Assembly (NCBI GenBank): GCA_030549495.1
Contig: JAUIRK010000921.1
Location: 850,501-914,500 of the forward strand
Direction of reading: 5' to 3'
DNA from: Nectonema munidae
Taxonomy: Eukaryota; Nematomorpha; Nectonematoida; Nectonematidae
DNA: 64,000 bases
The notes under the pieces are model-generated. The model did no database searches. It was not told where the DNA came from and was given only the letters and a program-made list of their open reading frames with translations. Of the stretch, positions 46,258 through 58,709 are shown piece by piece; the first letter of the stretch is position 1, and every line of letters starts with the position of its first letter. Both the position numbers and the translations under genes were made by a program.

Positions 46258-48424
46258 TTAAAGAATAAAGATTTGAGTTGAATTTTCGTTTATGGAAATT
46301 TTTTTTCACTTATACTCATATGCTCTAAATGAAAATAAAGGGTTGTGTATGATTTTAGGGGGCTTTTTCATTTTCCTCAAAAATGAACCAAATGTGTTTT
46401 TTTGAAAAAGCAATAAATGGGGTATTTTTTATATCGGAGTCACACTTTTTGATGGTTAGTTAAAAGGCCCTATTATAGTAAAATAAAACTAACCTAACTA
46501 AATAAAGTTTTTACAAACCTTAAGAATTTAGATTAGTTTTTAAACCATAAAAGCTTTCTGTTAACAAGACCATACATTTACAGCACTTAAGCAAAAGATT
46601 TTTTCATAAAACATATCAACATTTAAACTCATTTCTAAAGTATCCAGATGCAATTAAATGTTTGTTACTGAAAGAAAACTACTGTAGATGAATGAATTTG
46701 TAAAATCTTGTTACTTGCGAGTTGGGAGTTTAAAATTACCACATGTATTTTTTTGATACAAGTATGCTCATCGTTTAATTTTAAACCCACAAGAAGGATT
46801 TAAAAATTTGTTCCATCATTAACTGTATATAAAAAAACTATTTACAAACCCGGTTTTGTGCGACTCCCATATTTCCAAATTATTTTCCTTTTGTTTTCTT
46901 TATACCCCATTAAATTTTTTTTTATATTTGTAATAATTATTGTTTTATAATATTGGCATGGCTGTGTATGTAGGTATAAATTTATATATATGGTGAGAAA
47001 TTACAAGTGTCCCGGATTTCTAATCTTGTAATCTGGCAACCCTAAAAGCATATGAAAGAATGTAGTTTCACACAAAAAAGGTAAATAGTAATCGATAGTT
47101 ACATAAGTAGTTACTAAGTGAGTCATAAGTAAATGTAAAAATATTCATATGAAGGGGATAAATATTAGGTGTAATAACATTAATAGGATTCTTTAATTTG
47201 AATATTGCATACATAGCACGACTTCTTATGATTTTCTGATATGTGTTGATAAGCATGCTTTTCGTATTCTTTTTGAAGCTTATATAGCTATTACATCCTA
47301 GATTCCTCAACATTGGTTATACTTGAGACTAAGCAATACTTAGTCAATTAGTAAGCAATACAACAATATAATAGAATTAAATTTAACTTACTTATAAAAC
47401 TTAAGTCTCTTATTGAGAAAAAATATAATTTAACAAGAATTCAGAAAGTTTTGTTTTTTCCTCCATTTCTGTTCTATCGATGTTCAAAGCTATGCCTATC
47501 CGAAGTGAAGTTTTTTTAATTTAAAAATTGTTTACAAAGTACACTGAAAAATTTAGATTTTAATAAAAAATAAACAAGTATTTTGTTTTTTTCAAAAATT
47601 TTAACTATTCTTATTTGAAGGAAAAGTAAATTGAAAAAAAGAAAATTTATTTCCAATCACGATTTTACAGTATTAAATAGGTTATCAATATTTCCACCTT
47701 TGAGGTCTTTTTTAAGATACTCTAAATATAAAGGGTATATCAAAATTTGGTGTATGTATATTGTGGAAATATGCCATAAAGTCTTACATTGTTAGAGAAA
47801 GGAAGAAATGTAAATATAAAATAATTTACATTCAAAATTATTAACTATTATTTAAAAAAAATGATTAATTTAAATAATAATCGATTTTTTTAGATCCAAA
47901 TTACTTCATTTATCCCAAATTGAAAATGAACTCCCCTAATATTATAAATTTTTAATTTTTGTTTTCAGTTTTTCTTTTTCAGTGTTTTTGTAAAATATAT
48001 TTCTTTATTATAAAATAAGTTAAAATAGCTAATAGTAAATTAGTGTTAAAAGTTAATACTAAATATTAACTAAATGTTTTTTATAAATGTTTGATTAAAT
48101 TTTAGATATCAGATGAATAAAAAAACGTAAAAGGAGGAAATGTTTTAAATGCCGAAAAGAAAATCGTAATTTCAATCAATAAAACGGTGAATTTGATTTG
48201 CGAGTATCTTCAATTGACTATAATGTTTTTTTCTTTTAGGTACACCAAAAAATTTAAGTTTTTAGATAAAAAACTTTATTTTTATTACTTAAGATTTTCT
48301 ACCTACTCTCATATTACACATAACTGACTCTCATTTATACAATTTCATATTTATATGAACTAACTTATTATTTTTAAATATTTGCGTAATATTTTTACTT
48401 TTAGAATTGTTAAATATATATTAA
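46258..48424. other. Non-coding right part of duplicated unit, copy B
   Basis: Matches 30039-30291 plus 33907-35832 of copy A with the Merlin element absent. No gene recognised. Confidence 0.6.
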
Positions 48425-48644
48425 CCTTATTAGTGCTGATTTTACGACCCACCCCTCCCACCCATAACTAAAAAAGTTATTGTATAAAATTGGCTGAAGT
48501 ATATACCTTCAATTTAGTGACTCTTCCTAAAATCGCAAGCTTTATCTTTTAGTATAATTTCAATGATGGTTGAATGACCCTTTCATGTCAAAAACTGTAA
48601 ATCAAAATTAACATTATCAACAAAATTTGGACATTAGTTAGAGA

Positions 48645-51600
48645 GAGAGAAATTTATTCCAAAGGAAAAGTGTTCACAAAGAGAATAAAAACTGCAAAAT
48701 TATATATATCTATATATAATATACATACTTACATGTATAACATTTTTTTAAATAAATATCATAGATACAGGAAAAAATCAATATCCAAAAATAGCCGTGT
48801 TTAGATTTTTTCCAAAAAAAAATATATATAAAAAAATGTCTCACTTTTCTGTTACTAATAATTTCAAATTAAAAAGTTCACGTTTGGGGAAGAAAGAAAA
48901 ACTAATAGATCATAGTTTGTATGTACTTAAAAGGTGATTTATAATTTTTTTAAATGAAGGTAATGACAAGGGTACATTTTCGAAAAGATGTTTATTGTTA
49001 GCATAAAATTCATTTGTTTTTTTTTAAATTAAAATATCTGACCCTTTAAGCCTGTGAGCTTCTGGTATTTTATGCGGGTTTCTTGTTATAACTATTTAAC
49101 AAACTGAACACATTTTGTAAATAACCTTTGAATTTTTTGTAGAGAAATGCGCCAACTCTCTGTTAAAAAATTTTCTAATTTTAACAATTTATTTCGATAA
49201 AAAAATTCGGCAGTTTGATCAAATTCTTAATGTTAAAAATCACTCTTATAGCGCGTTTTTGGAGGATTTCGATACGTTTTTTCCAAAGGGGAAACAATTA
49301 ACAATACTATAGTTAATGTAAGAAAGAAATATGTATATCATAAGTTTAATATTTAAAGGCAAAATGTTTTTTGTAAAAAATAAAATACCGATAACTCGAT
49401 TTAGAGTGAGAGCCAGTTGATCAATATGTTTCCTAAACTTCTTTTTGCAATCAAATACTAAACCAAGTATCTTAACATTTTTTCCTTCTACCAGTAAATT
49501 TCAAAAAATTATAACTTCTATTCTTATTAGAAATTATCATGCATTTTGATTTTTGTTTATTCAAAATCAAGTTATTGATATTACACCATTCATAAATTAA
49601 ACTTAATTCTTTATTTAGAATATCTGAATCAATAGTTTTACCATTTTTTATTTTAGACAAAGGAAGCTAAGCGCAGATGTCATCTGTAAAAAAGAGATGC
49701 TAAAAAGTAAGGGTCCCAAAATGGAACCATGTGGAACACAATTTTGGAAAGATAACATTCCAGAAAAAGCCTCGTTCACCTTTACTAGGTACCTATTTGT
49801 AAGATATGAATGTAAAATATACAGGGAACTTTTACTCAAACCACAATCATAAAGATTTTTTAGGGTGGATGAATAACTAACTCTATCAAAGACCTTTGAG
49901 AGGTCAGAAAGGAAGGGTATTGAGTCATCTTTATTTTCCAAAATTTCAATCATTTTTGTATTAAACAGGAGTAAAAAGCTTCAGTCGAATAATGTTCTCG
50001 AAACCCAAATTAGAAGTCATTTAAATAATTTATCGAGTTCAAGTAAGTTTTTAATTTATAATGTATATATTCTTCAATAGAAACTATTGAGACAGGTCTA
50101 TAATTATATTTAGAATTTTTATCATTTCTCTTATGAATAGGTGAAGCTTAATGACCTTCGCGAAGGTGAAATTCTTTAAAGAAAGATTTATAGCATAACA
50201 TAAAACAGTACATATGCTTTATTTTATTGACTTCACATGATTTATTGAAATTCCATATATATCCTTAGTCTCATTTTATCTATAACAGATAATAGTAATT
50301 CGTTTGAACAAAGTTCAAATCAAGAAATGGCAAATTTGGTTGTTCTGACAAAGAACAATTTTGCACAAAGGTAAAGCTTTCATTAAACTTGTTAGCTAAG
50401 GTATCATTATAATATTCATCCAATTCTTTAATAGATATATGTTTATTTTTTTTCCTTTTAGAATTTTATTGATACTAGCGCAAGTTTTTTTGTGTTGAAC
50501 CGCAGTTAGAAAAGTTATCTGAATGATATTTATATTTTAAATTCCTTATTTTATATTTAATACGATTTTTTAATAAATGTATTCATTCTTTAATAGTAAA
50601 TTCTTACTTTTTTTGTATTTTAGAAAAAGTTTAACCTCGTAACTTAATCATGTCCATGACATCTATTGTTACCCAGGAATGAAACTTAAATTTATATTTT
50701 CTAAATTCTACTAGCGAGGTACATCTTTTAACCATATCTGTTATTTTAAAAGTTAATTGATTAAATAGTCACAAGGATCATTTAAACATAACTCAACAAG
50801 TGAAAGCAAGTCTACTTTTGCAGATTATGAAGAAAACATCCTACTTTCAAATCTTTCTCTTAATTTTTTTTCCTTATTTCAGTTATTTTAAAATACAGAT
50901 AAGAAAATTCGTATGTGATCCAAAAAGAAAAAATACAATTGAAAGTTTTGTAATCAGCAATTTCATTATTTAAGAAAAAGTTGTGAATCCAAGTATAGGT
51001 TAAGCATTGGAAATGTAATTGTTGGGATAAGTGACCCAGCTATAGTTAAATTGTAAAACTTCTGAGTGAGAAAATTATCAATCTTTAAGAGATCGAAATT
51101 AAAGTCACCACAAAAGATATTAAAATTATTTCTATCTATACTGAAAATTAAATGTTCAAAAACAGAAAAAAAATTCCACAAGATCCTTACTGGTAGCTGG
51201 CAGTTGTAAATATTATGAACAATAAGTTTTTTCCGTTTGGGTAGATAAACAGTAATACTTTGATATTCAAATTAATCATTAAAATGTTGGCCTTTTTCAA
51301 TTTTATAGTTTATATTATCTCTTACAAAAAATATAAGACCGCCATGCTTAGAACTTTGTCTTCAAAAACTAATGGTAGAAAAGTTAGGTAGATTAAAACA
51401 AGTTTCGATATTCTTTAGCCACCTGTAAGCATATTAGACTTAAAGGTTTCAACATGCATACAGACAATTTTCCCAAAAATATTACAAGTTCATTAAATTT
51501 GCTATTTAGAGATTGGGTGTTTTGAGGCATAAAATATTCATATCATAAAATTCACCAAGTTTAGAATTTAAATAAACCTTCTGTGAACTTTTTAGTTTAC

Positions 51601-51720
51601 TATTAGTATCAAAAAATAAATCATTTTGAAAAGAAACTTTTTTACTTTCGTTAGTCATACGTTTGAGTAATGCTTGACTTTTTACCCAAATACACCCAAA
51701 CAAATTTAAGGGCGTGACTT
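48645..51720 (-). mobile_element. LINE retrotransposon, endonuclease plus reverse transcriptase, decayed
   Basis: Minus strand. Endonuclease parts: MNILCLKTPNL near 51540, KHGGLIFFVRDNINYKIEKG near 51330 and NNFNIFCGDFNFDLLKIDN near 51110. A linker follows (HSWVTIDVMDMIKLR), then reverse transcriptase: NYRPVSIVS near 50090, FLSDLSKVFDRVSYSSTLKN near 49900, VPHGSILGPLLF near 49720, and LNKELSLIYEWCNINNLILN. After a deletion around the YADD box comes the C-terminal region (KKRIEILQKRAIRVIFNIKN near 49250). Many stops and shifts. The 3' end at about 48645 ends in CTCTCTCTC on the element strand. Architecture fits the Jockey/CR1 group; the clade is not certain. Confidence 0.85.
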
Positions 51721-51836
51721 TTTACCCAAACTAATATAAATTATTAATTTGAAATTGATTTATAAAAAATTAAAAAAAAATCTTCAATGAGAAAATAACT
51801 TCATTTTGTTCTTTCATATGTATTTTCAAATCATTT

Positions 51837-51870
51837 GCTGGGGGGGGGGGCGTAAAGTGCCCACCTATTT
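51837..51870 (+). repeat. Extra copy of the element's G-rich end motif
   Basis: TGCTGGGGGGGGGGGGCGTA followed by AAGTGCCCACC matches the end motif TGCTGGGGGGCGTAAAACGC found inverted at about 56055-56083, while the 48431 copy reads TGCTGATTTTACGACCCACC. It could be the true left end of a smaller 4.25-kb element, but the sequence just inside does not pair with the right TIR. Confidence 0.5.
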
Positions 51871-51914
51871 TTCTCAGATATTAATAAGTTTTTATAAATA
51901 TTTTTGATGTAACA

Positions 51915-53350
51915 TATATATTTCAACTATGCTGAATTCAGTGGTGATGTCCATTTTTTAATCAAAATCAATCAAACCTGTCAAAAAATTGATTTATATT
52001 TGACAGCTCATCTCAAAAAGGAACTTTTTATTTAAATAATTATATAAAGTTTTTTACGCATGTATACCCATTTTCAAATATGCTGAATTCAGTGGTGATA
52101 TTCATTTTTTATGAAAATCAATCAAACCTGTCAAAAAATTGATCTAAATCTGACAGCTCATCTCAAAAAAGAACTTTTTATCTAAATAAGTATATAAAGT
52201 TTTTTACACATGTATACCCATTTTCAAATATGCTGAATTCAGTGGTGATATTCATTTTTTATGAAAATCAATCAAACCTTTCAAAAAATTGATCTAAATG
52301 TGACAGCTCATCTCAAAAAGGAACTTTTTATCTAAATAAGTTTATAAAGTTTTTTACGCATTTATACCTATTTTCAAATATGCTGAATTCAGTGGTGATA
52401 TTCATTTTTTATGAAAATCAATCTAAATGTGACAGCTCATCTCAAAAAGGAACTTTTTATCTAAATAAGTTTATAAAGTTTTTTACACATTTATACCTAT
52501 TTTCAAATATGCTGAATTCAGTGGTGATATTCATTTTTTATGAAAATCAATCAAACCTGTCAAAATATTGACCTAAAAGTGACAGCTCATCTCAAAAAGA
52601 AACTTTTTATCTAGATAAGTATATAAAGTTTTTTACACATGTATACCCATTTTCAAATATGTTGAATTCAGTGGTGATATTCATTTTTTTTATAAAAATC
52701 ATTCAAACCTGTCAAAAAAGTGATTTACATATGACAGCTCATCTCAAAAAAGAAACTTTTTATCTATATAATTTTATAATGTTTTTTAAATAAAAAAAAT
52801 TAAATAAATTTAATTCAAACCTATCAAAAAAGTGATTTACATATAACAGCTCATCTCAAAAAAGAAACTTTTTATCTAAATAATTATATAATGTTTTTTA
52901 CACATATACACCCATTTTTAAGCATGCTGAATTCAGCGGTAATATTCATTTTTTTTATAAAAATCAATTAAAGTTATCAAAGCATTGATTTATATATGAC
53001 AGCTCATCTTTAAAAAAAATTTTTTATCTAAGTAATAATATAAAGTTTTTTACACATATATACCCATTATTAAGCATGCGTAATTCAGTGGTGATATTCA
53101 TTTTTTTAAATAAAAATCAATCAAAACTGTCAAAAAATTGATTTATCCCAAAAAGAAAGGATCAGGCATGGTTTTTTGAATTAGAGAATTACGTTTAATA
53201 GAAAGTATAGGGAGGCAATGAAGTTTACCGTGCATGGGATTTTACACACATATACCCATTTTCAAGTAGGTGTTTACTGGTTATATTCCTTTTTTTATAA
53301 ATATTAGTCAAACCTGACAAAATAATTTAAATATGACAGCCCATGTCAAA
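51915..53350 (+). repeat. Minisatellite array 1, unit about 150 bp with CTGAATTCAG palindrome
   Basis: The marker GCTGAATTCAGTGGTGAT recurs at 51931, 52082, 52232, 52382, 52511 and 52661 (one base changed), then at 52926 and 53079 in weaker form, giving a period of 150-151 bp with one 21-bp deletion. Each unit also holds ATCAATCAAACCTGTCAAAA, TGACAGCTCATCTCAAAAAG and a TATAAAGTTTTTTACACAT stretch. Units decay toward the right. Short open frames inside are period artefacts. Confidence 0.93.
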
Positions 53351-54259
53351 ATTAAAATTTTGAAAATTTTAATTTGTATTCATTCTATGATGATCCTTTC
53401 TTGGTAGCTCTTTTTTCTTTAGAAATTTATATTCTTCAATGTGTGTTCGAAAATTTTTTTATAAGGATAAAATAATTTTTTCCTCTCAGGCCTGAATATT
53501 TGTCAACCAATCTCATTTCAAAGGTTTTTTTCTGATGAATCATTCGTGAAGTTGATTGTTCAATTACAAAAAGTTGTCAACGTTCTTCATCTAAAAAATT
53601 ACTTCTTTGACACAAAAGGAAAAAGATGGACAAATTCAATTTAAATTAAAAATATCTTGATAGTGACTAAATTCTCACATATTGGCATCTGTGCAATTTT
53701 TGATAAATCTGACCTATTCTAAATTTTCAGATTTCCTACCCATCTTAGCTAAATGTTAACTGTAATCCTAGATGATAAGCTATAGATTTAAATATTTTTC
53801 ATTTGTAAAAGAGGAACTTCTTTTTCACAGTCAAAATCTTTTTTGAAGTATATAATTAAACCACTTCCTAGTTCATTAGAACATGGTAGATCTTCCATTT
53901 AGTAAAGATACATTTTTTTTTTAATTATTTGTTTTGATCACATGTTCTCTTTTCAATTAGTTTCAACTTGGTTCCTTCTCTCATACAAATTTTCAAAAGA
54001 TTTTATAATACGTTTTATTTTTTTTAATAAATATTTCATACTCAAGATGATTGTAGAAAGTATTATAAGCCAAAATATACAAAAAAAAAAGTATATTTTT
54101 ACTATATACCTAATATGCAGCCATTTTTTGAATTTTTTTTACAGGACTGATTTTCAGGCATACATTACTAATTCAATTGCCACTTCGAGATATTTTTTAG
54201 CTGTATTATCCAAAATCCAGTACAGAAATAAAATAAGCATAGTCTATATGGTATAAAAC
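53351..54259. other. Spacer between the two arrays
   Basis: AT-rich, no coding evidence; a 104-codon plus-strand frame at 53942-54256 is Phe/Ile-rich and matches nothing I know. Confidence 0.5.
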
Positions 54260-55740
54260 AGATATTTTATTTTTTTGAAAATATTTTTGAAGACAGTATC
54301 TAGAAGTAAACCGCAAATCTGATTCAAGCTTTCAGATATTTTAAAACCATAAATGCCAAACCTAAGTCCAATAATGAAACCAGCATCTTCCATTTGGCAT
54401 AAAAATAGATATTTTATTTAAATTTCAAAAATATTTCTGTAGACATTAGAAGTAAATCTAAATTTTGATTGACACTTTCAGACATTTAAAACCTCTAAAT
54501 GCAAAAAATGATTTCAGAAATAAAAATTATCATGGTCGAATTGGTATAAAAACATATATTTCATCTAAAATTAGAGAGAATATTTTGGGATATAGTTTTC
54601 AGACATAAACTGCTAATTTGATTGACACTAGCAGTAAAACCTCTAAATGCAAAAACTGTGTTCAGAAATGAAATCATCATGATCTATTTGCTATAAAAAC
54701 AAATTTTAGAACTAAACGCAAATTTAATTGATACTTATATGTATTTTCAAATTCAAACTGCAAAAATTGAGTCCATAAATGAAACTAGCATAGTTGATTT
54801 AATATAAAAACCTATATTTAATTGTAAAATTTGAATGAATGTTTTTGTAGACAATTTTTAGAAGTAAACCTCAAATTTGATTAACACTTATAGGTATTTT
54901 CACATCCTAAATGTAAAAAATGAGTTCAGAAATGAAAACAGCATGATTGATTTGGTATAAAAACATATATTTCAAGAGAATATTTTTGGAGACAATTTTC
55001 AGAAGTAAACCGCAAATTTGATTTATACTTATAGGTATTTTCAAATCCTAAATGTAAAAAATGAGTTCAAAAATGAAAACAGCATGATCGATTTGGTATA
55101 AAAACAAATATTTTATGTAAAATTGAGAGAATATTTTTGAAGATAGCTTTTAGAAGTAAACCGCAAATTTTGACTGATATTTTAAAACCTCTAAATGTGA
55201 AAAATGAGTTCAGAAATGAAAACAGCATGGTTGATTTGGTATAAAACATATATTTCATTGTAAAATTTGAGTGAATGTTTTTGGAGACAATTTTTAGAAG
55301 TAAACCGCAAATTTGATTAACACTTATAGGTATTTTCACATCCTAAACGTAAAAAATGAGTCCAGAAATGAAACCAGCATGGCCGATTTAGTATAACACA
55401 TATATTTCATTGTAAAATTTGAATGAATGTTTTTGGAGATAATTTTTAGAAGTAAACCGCAAAATTGATTAACACTCATAGGTATTTCCAGATCCTAAAC
55501 GTAAAAAATGAGTCCAGAAATGAAACCAGCATGGCCGATTTAGTATAATGCATATATTTTATGTAAAATGTGAAGGAATGTTTTTGGAGACAATTTTCTG
55601 AAGTAAACCGCAAATTTGATTACTACTTATAGGTATTTTCAAATCCTAAATGTAAAAAATGAGTCCAGAAATGAAAACAGCATGACCGATTTAGTATAAA
55701 AACATATATTTTTGATCAATCAAAATTTTGATTGACATTT
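54260..55740 (+). repeat. Minisatellite array 2, unit about 150 bp
   Basis: The marker AGAAGTAAACCGCAAATTTG or close variants occurs near 54302, 54448, 54703, 54861, 54989, 55151, 55297, 55447 and 55600. Other conserved parts of the unit are TATAGGTATTTTCAAATCCT, AATGTAAAAAATGAGTTCAG, AAATGAAAACAGCATG and TTGGTATAAAAACATATATT. Unit length varies from about 130 to 165 bp. The unit shares no obvious sequence with array 1. Confidence 0.93.
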
Positions 55741-56092
55741 TCTAAAAAGTAGCCATGATTATTGAAAAAATTAAATATATAAAGTGTTATGCGTTCCAAA
55801 CTGTATATAATTATAAATTTTCAGAGTATTATATAATATAGATCCTAAGTTATAAGGTTAAGTACAGATAATGTCAAAATTTTGCTGAAAAATTTTAATT
55901 TTTGATTTTGATTGACAGTTTTGTACATGAAGGGGTCATTCAACTACCATGAAAATGGTTTCAAAAGATGCAGCTAGCGATTTTAGGAAAAGTCACAAAA
56001 TTTGAAGGGATATGATTCAGCCAATTTTCTACAATTAATTTTTTAGCGAAAGGGGGGGGGGCGTTTTACGCCCCCCAGCACTATAGGGTTAA

Positions 56093-56678
56093 TGTCAGAA
56101 TCATGACAACCTATGCAATGCCACAAGGAAGAGTCAAATTTCTGACATTTATAACATACCCATTTTAGGCAACTAATTTAGATAATTTATTAGAACCAAA
56201 TAGACATATTAAGATAAAGTAATGATGAAATATGTTTTAATTCAGCCGAAAAAACAGGTTTTGCATTTTTTTCCATATTTCCACAACTCTTGAGTCTTGT
56301 TTTGAAGATCTTCCAAGGGAAATTAATCCTTGGAGATAAAGAATCTTCAGAAAGGCAACTTTGCAAATTGGTTCGTGTACATAATACATCATAAATAATA
56401 ATAATAAATAGAATAATAATGATTACAAATATGAAGGTAAATTAACAATAATCAGAGGTCTGGCAAGACATCCGGGGAGACAACTCGCAAAACTTGCTAG
56501 CCTTATTATATATTTAAATGTGTAAATCGTAAAAGCTTAAAAATATACTTAAAATAAAATTTTCAAAATATTTTACATACATATGGAAAGCCACATTTCA
56601 AAATTGTCCTAAAAGTTCAAAATTTAACTTTGAATTGCGTTTTATTTCATAAAACTATATGATTGGTTGAAATATGTA

Positions 56679-56714
<36 letters not shown>

Positions 56715-56990
56715 ACCAATACTCTTTTGAAAATTTTACTTGTTTGATTTGAAGAAGAATTAAACTGTTTTTCAATATTTCTTTTTCATGATATATATAT
56801 CATTAGAAAGCTATCGTTTGCTACATACTCTAGAATAATTTATTTTTGCAAAAGTTTTAACAAATTCTAATAAATGGCTTTACTTCGAAAAATTTTGTCT
56901 AAATTTTTGAAAAATTACGGACCCCTTTTTGTTTAAGCATAATGTGGCTTTTAAAAAAAAATTAAATGAAAAGTGTCTTGGAAAGGTTCC
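56093..56990. other. AT-rich stretch with AAT microsatellite
   Basis: An (AAT)n tract with about ten units lies at 56684-56713. No gene recognised. Confidence 0.6.
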
Positions 56991-57665
56991 TTTGTGGTTA
57001 ACATAAGCTAGGTTATACAAATAAATATATTTTCATTTTTCCAAAATCTGCTTTTATGTGAGGTCAGTCAAGTTTTATCTAGTTTCAAAAAATACCAATA
57101 ATAATTAACGTTCTTAATTTATAAAATATTTTTTCAATATTTTATATTCACAAAGGTAAAATATGATTTTTTACTTTTTAAAATTTCATAGTTGAAGAAA
57201 ACTGTCGAAAATTAATATATATTTTTTACTTTTTATGGGTCAGTAGTACAGGTCAGTATAATGTTTTTCTAATAAATTTAAAATTATTTTTAAAGTGAAA
57301 AATGTTAATCGAATGTACAAGATTTGAAACTATACTCTTTGTGGGTAAAATAGGCTAGGTTTTACAAATAAATATATTTTTATTTTTCCAAAATCTGTTT
57401 TTATGTGAGGTCAGTTAACTTTTATCTAGTTTCAAAAAATACCAATAATTAACGTGATGAGTTTATATATTATTTCTTCAAAATTTTATATTCACAAAGG
57501 TAGAATATGGTTTTTAACATTTTAAAATGTCATAGTTAAATAAAACTGTCGAAAATTAATATTTATTTTTTACTTTTTATGGGTCAGTAGTATAGGTCAG
57601 TATAATATTTTTCTAATAAATTTTAAATTATTTTTCAAGTGAAAAATGTCGATTAAATGTACGAG
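56991..57665 (+). repeat. Tandem duplication of a unit of about 340 bp
   Basis: 56991-57337 and 57338-57665 match over their length: TAGGTTATACAAATAAATAT / TAGGTTTTACAAATAAATAT, TTTATGTGAGGTCAGT, AAACTGTCGAAAATTAATAT, TTTTTATGGGTCAGTAGTA. They differ by small indels. A part of the unit (TTCTAATAAATTTAAAATTA) recurs at about 58230. No coding potential. Confidence 0.8.
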
Positions 57666-58709
57666 TTTTGTTTGATAATCGTAGTTTACTTTTATTTAGT
57701 TTAGTACCCTTTCTATTTTTAAGAAGGGCTTGTATTTTATGGAATAAATCATTTTGTTGTTTAGAAAAGATTAAAGATGGTTTGAGGCAAATTTTATCTC
57801 GCATAGTTCACTTTTAGCGGGGGTTTATTTTATCGGGCTAGTGTACGCTTAGTTTATTTGTAGTGTTCCTAGCTTAAATCTTAGTCAAATATTAAAACGC
57901 TTATAACTTTCACATTTCTAACAAAATATATGGATATACCAAATAAGAGCATTTTTTATGGGTTTAGATACATTACTATATCACAAGTACTTAAAAATAC
58001 CTTTTACTGTTTTTATTTTCCATGGTATACCATTAATTAGCAGATAAGGAAGGCATTTTAAACTAAAGCTCCTTTCATTAGGAAATTTTACTATATTATG
58101 TGACATTTCAGGAAATTATAAAGCGTCTCTACTCTAGAATCTAAATTTATTTGTAGATTTTTATAAAATATATAGTTTTTCCATTTTTTTATAAATTAAC
58201 TTCGTTTTTTTATTGGTGTATATTTTTTTCTAATAAATTTAAAATTATTTTTGAAGTAAAAATGTAATCGATTAATTTTGTTGGATATGTAGTACTATTT
58301 ATTTTTAGATTTTTATAAAATATTTTAGTTTTTGGTTTTTTATAAATTAACTAGTTTTTTACTTCTTTTGATTTATCATCCAAAATTTAAGTGGGTTTGA
58401 TTTACTTTGTTGAAAAAAATGTTTTGGTAAATATTATTTTATTATTGTTTATAAATTTCTAAAGAGAAGATAAAAGTCAAAATATGTGTTTTATAATTTT
58501 TCCAATAAGTATTGAAGCTATGAGGTAGCAAAATATGAAAAAGTTCGATATTTTTCGATTTTTTAAAGAATATTTTTCGATTCTTTGATAGATTTTATTT
58601 TGTTTTTGAAAAAAATTAAAACGTAATGAAAAGTAAGTATTTTAAAAAAAGTATAATTTGAAGAAAATTTTTAGTAAAAGTTTAAAAATCTTCTCTAATA
58701 TGTAGTATT
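57666..58709. other. AT-rich stretch, no gene
   Basis: Nothing recognisable beyond short repeats shared with neighbouring blocks. Confidence 0.5.

Larger units (their letters stand above)
35833..48424 (+). repeat. Tandem segmental duplication, copy B (12.6 kb)
   Basis: Head-to-tail second copy of the unit, without the Merlin insertion. Its right end is at the TTAA (48421-48424) that borders the large inverted-repeat element. Differences from copy A are sparse over the outer parts and clearly denser between about 43.1 and 46.1 kb (matching 26.9-30 kb of copy A). Confidence 0.95.
48425..56088. mobile_element. Large TTAA-flanked inverted-repeat element (7.66 kb), non-autonomous
   Basis: TTAA at 48421-48424 and 56089-56092. 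The left end reads CCTTATTAGTGCTG and the right end, on the complementary strand, CCCTATAGTGCTGGGGGGC. The two ends then stay alignable as inverted repeats for about 215-220 bp (48425-48640 against 55869-56088), including AAAATTGGCTGAA, CCTAAAATCGC and GTTGAATGACCC. Inside lie a LINE (about 48645-51720), a second G-run terminal-like motif at 51837, and two minisatellite arrays. No transposase for the element itself is visible. TTAA with a CCC start suggests the piggyBac superfamily, but the size and tandem arrays are atypical. Confidence 0.7.

Noticed and set aside
53942-54256. 104-codon Phe/Ile-rich frame as a membrane protein
   Set aside because: Composition follows AT-rich DNA; no start context, homolog or codon signal.
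51837-56088. A separate 4.25-kb element using the G-rich motif as left end
   Set aside because: Only the first 17 or so bases pair with the right end; the end at 48425 pairs for over 200 bases and has the TTAA.
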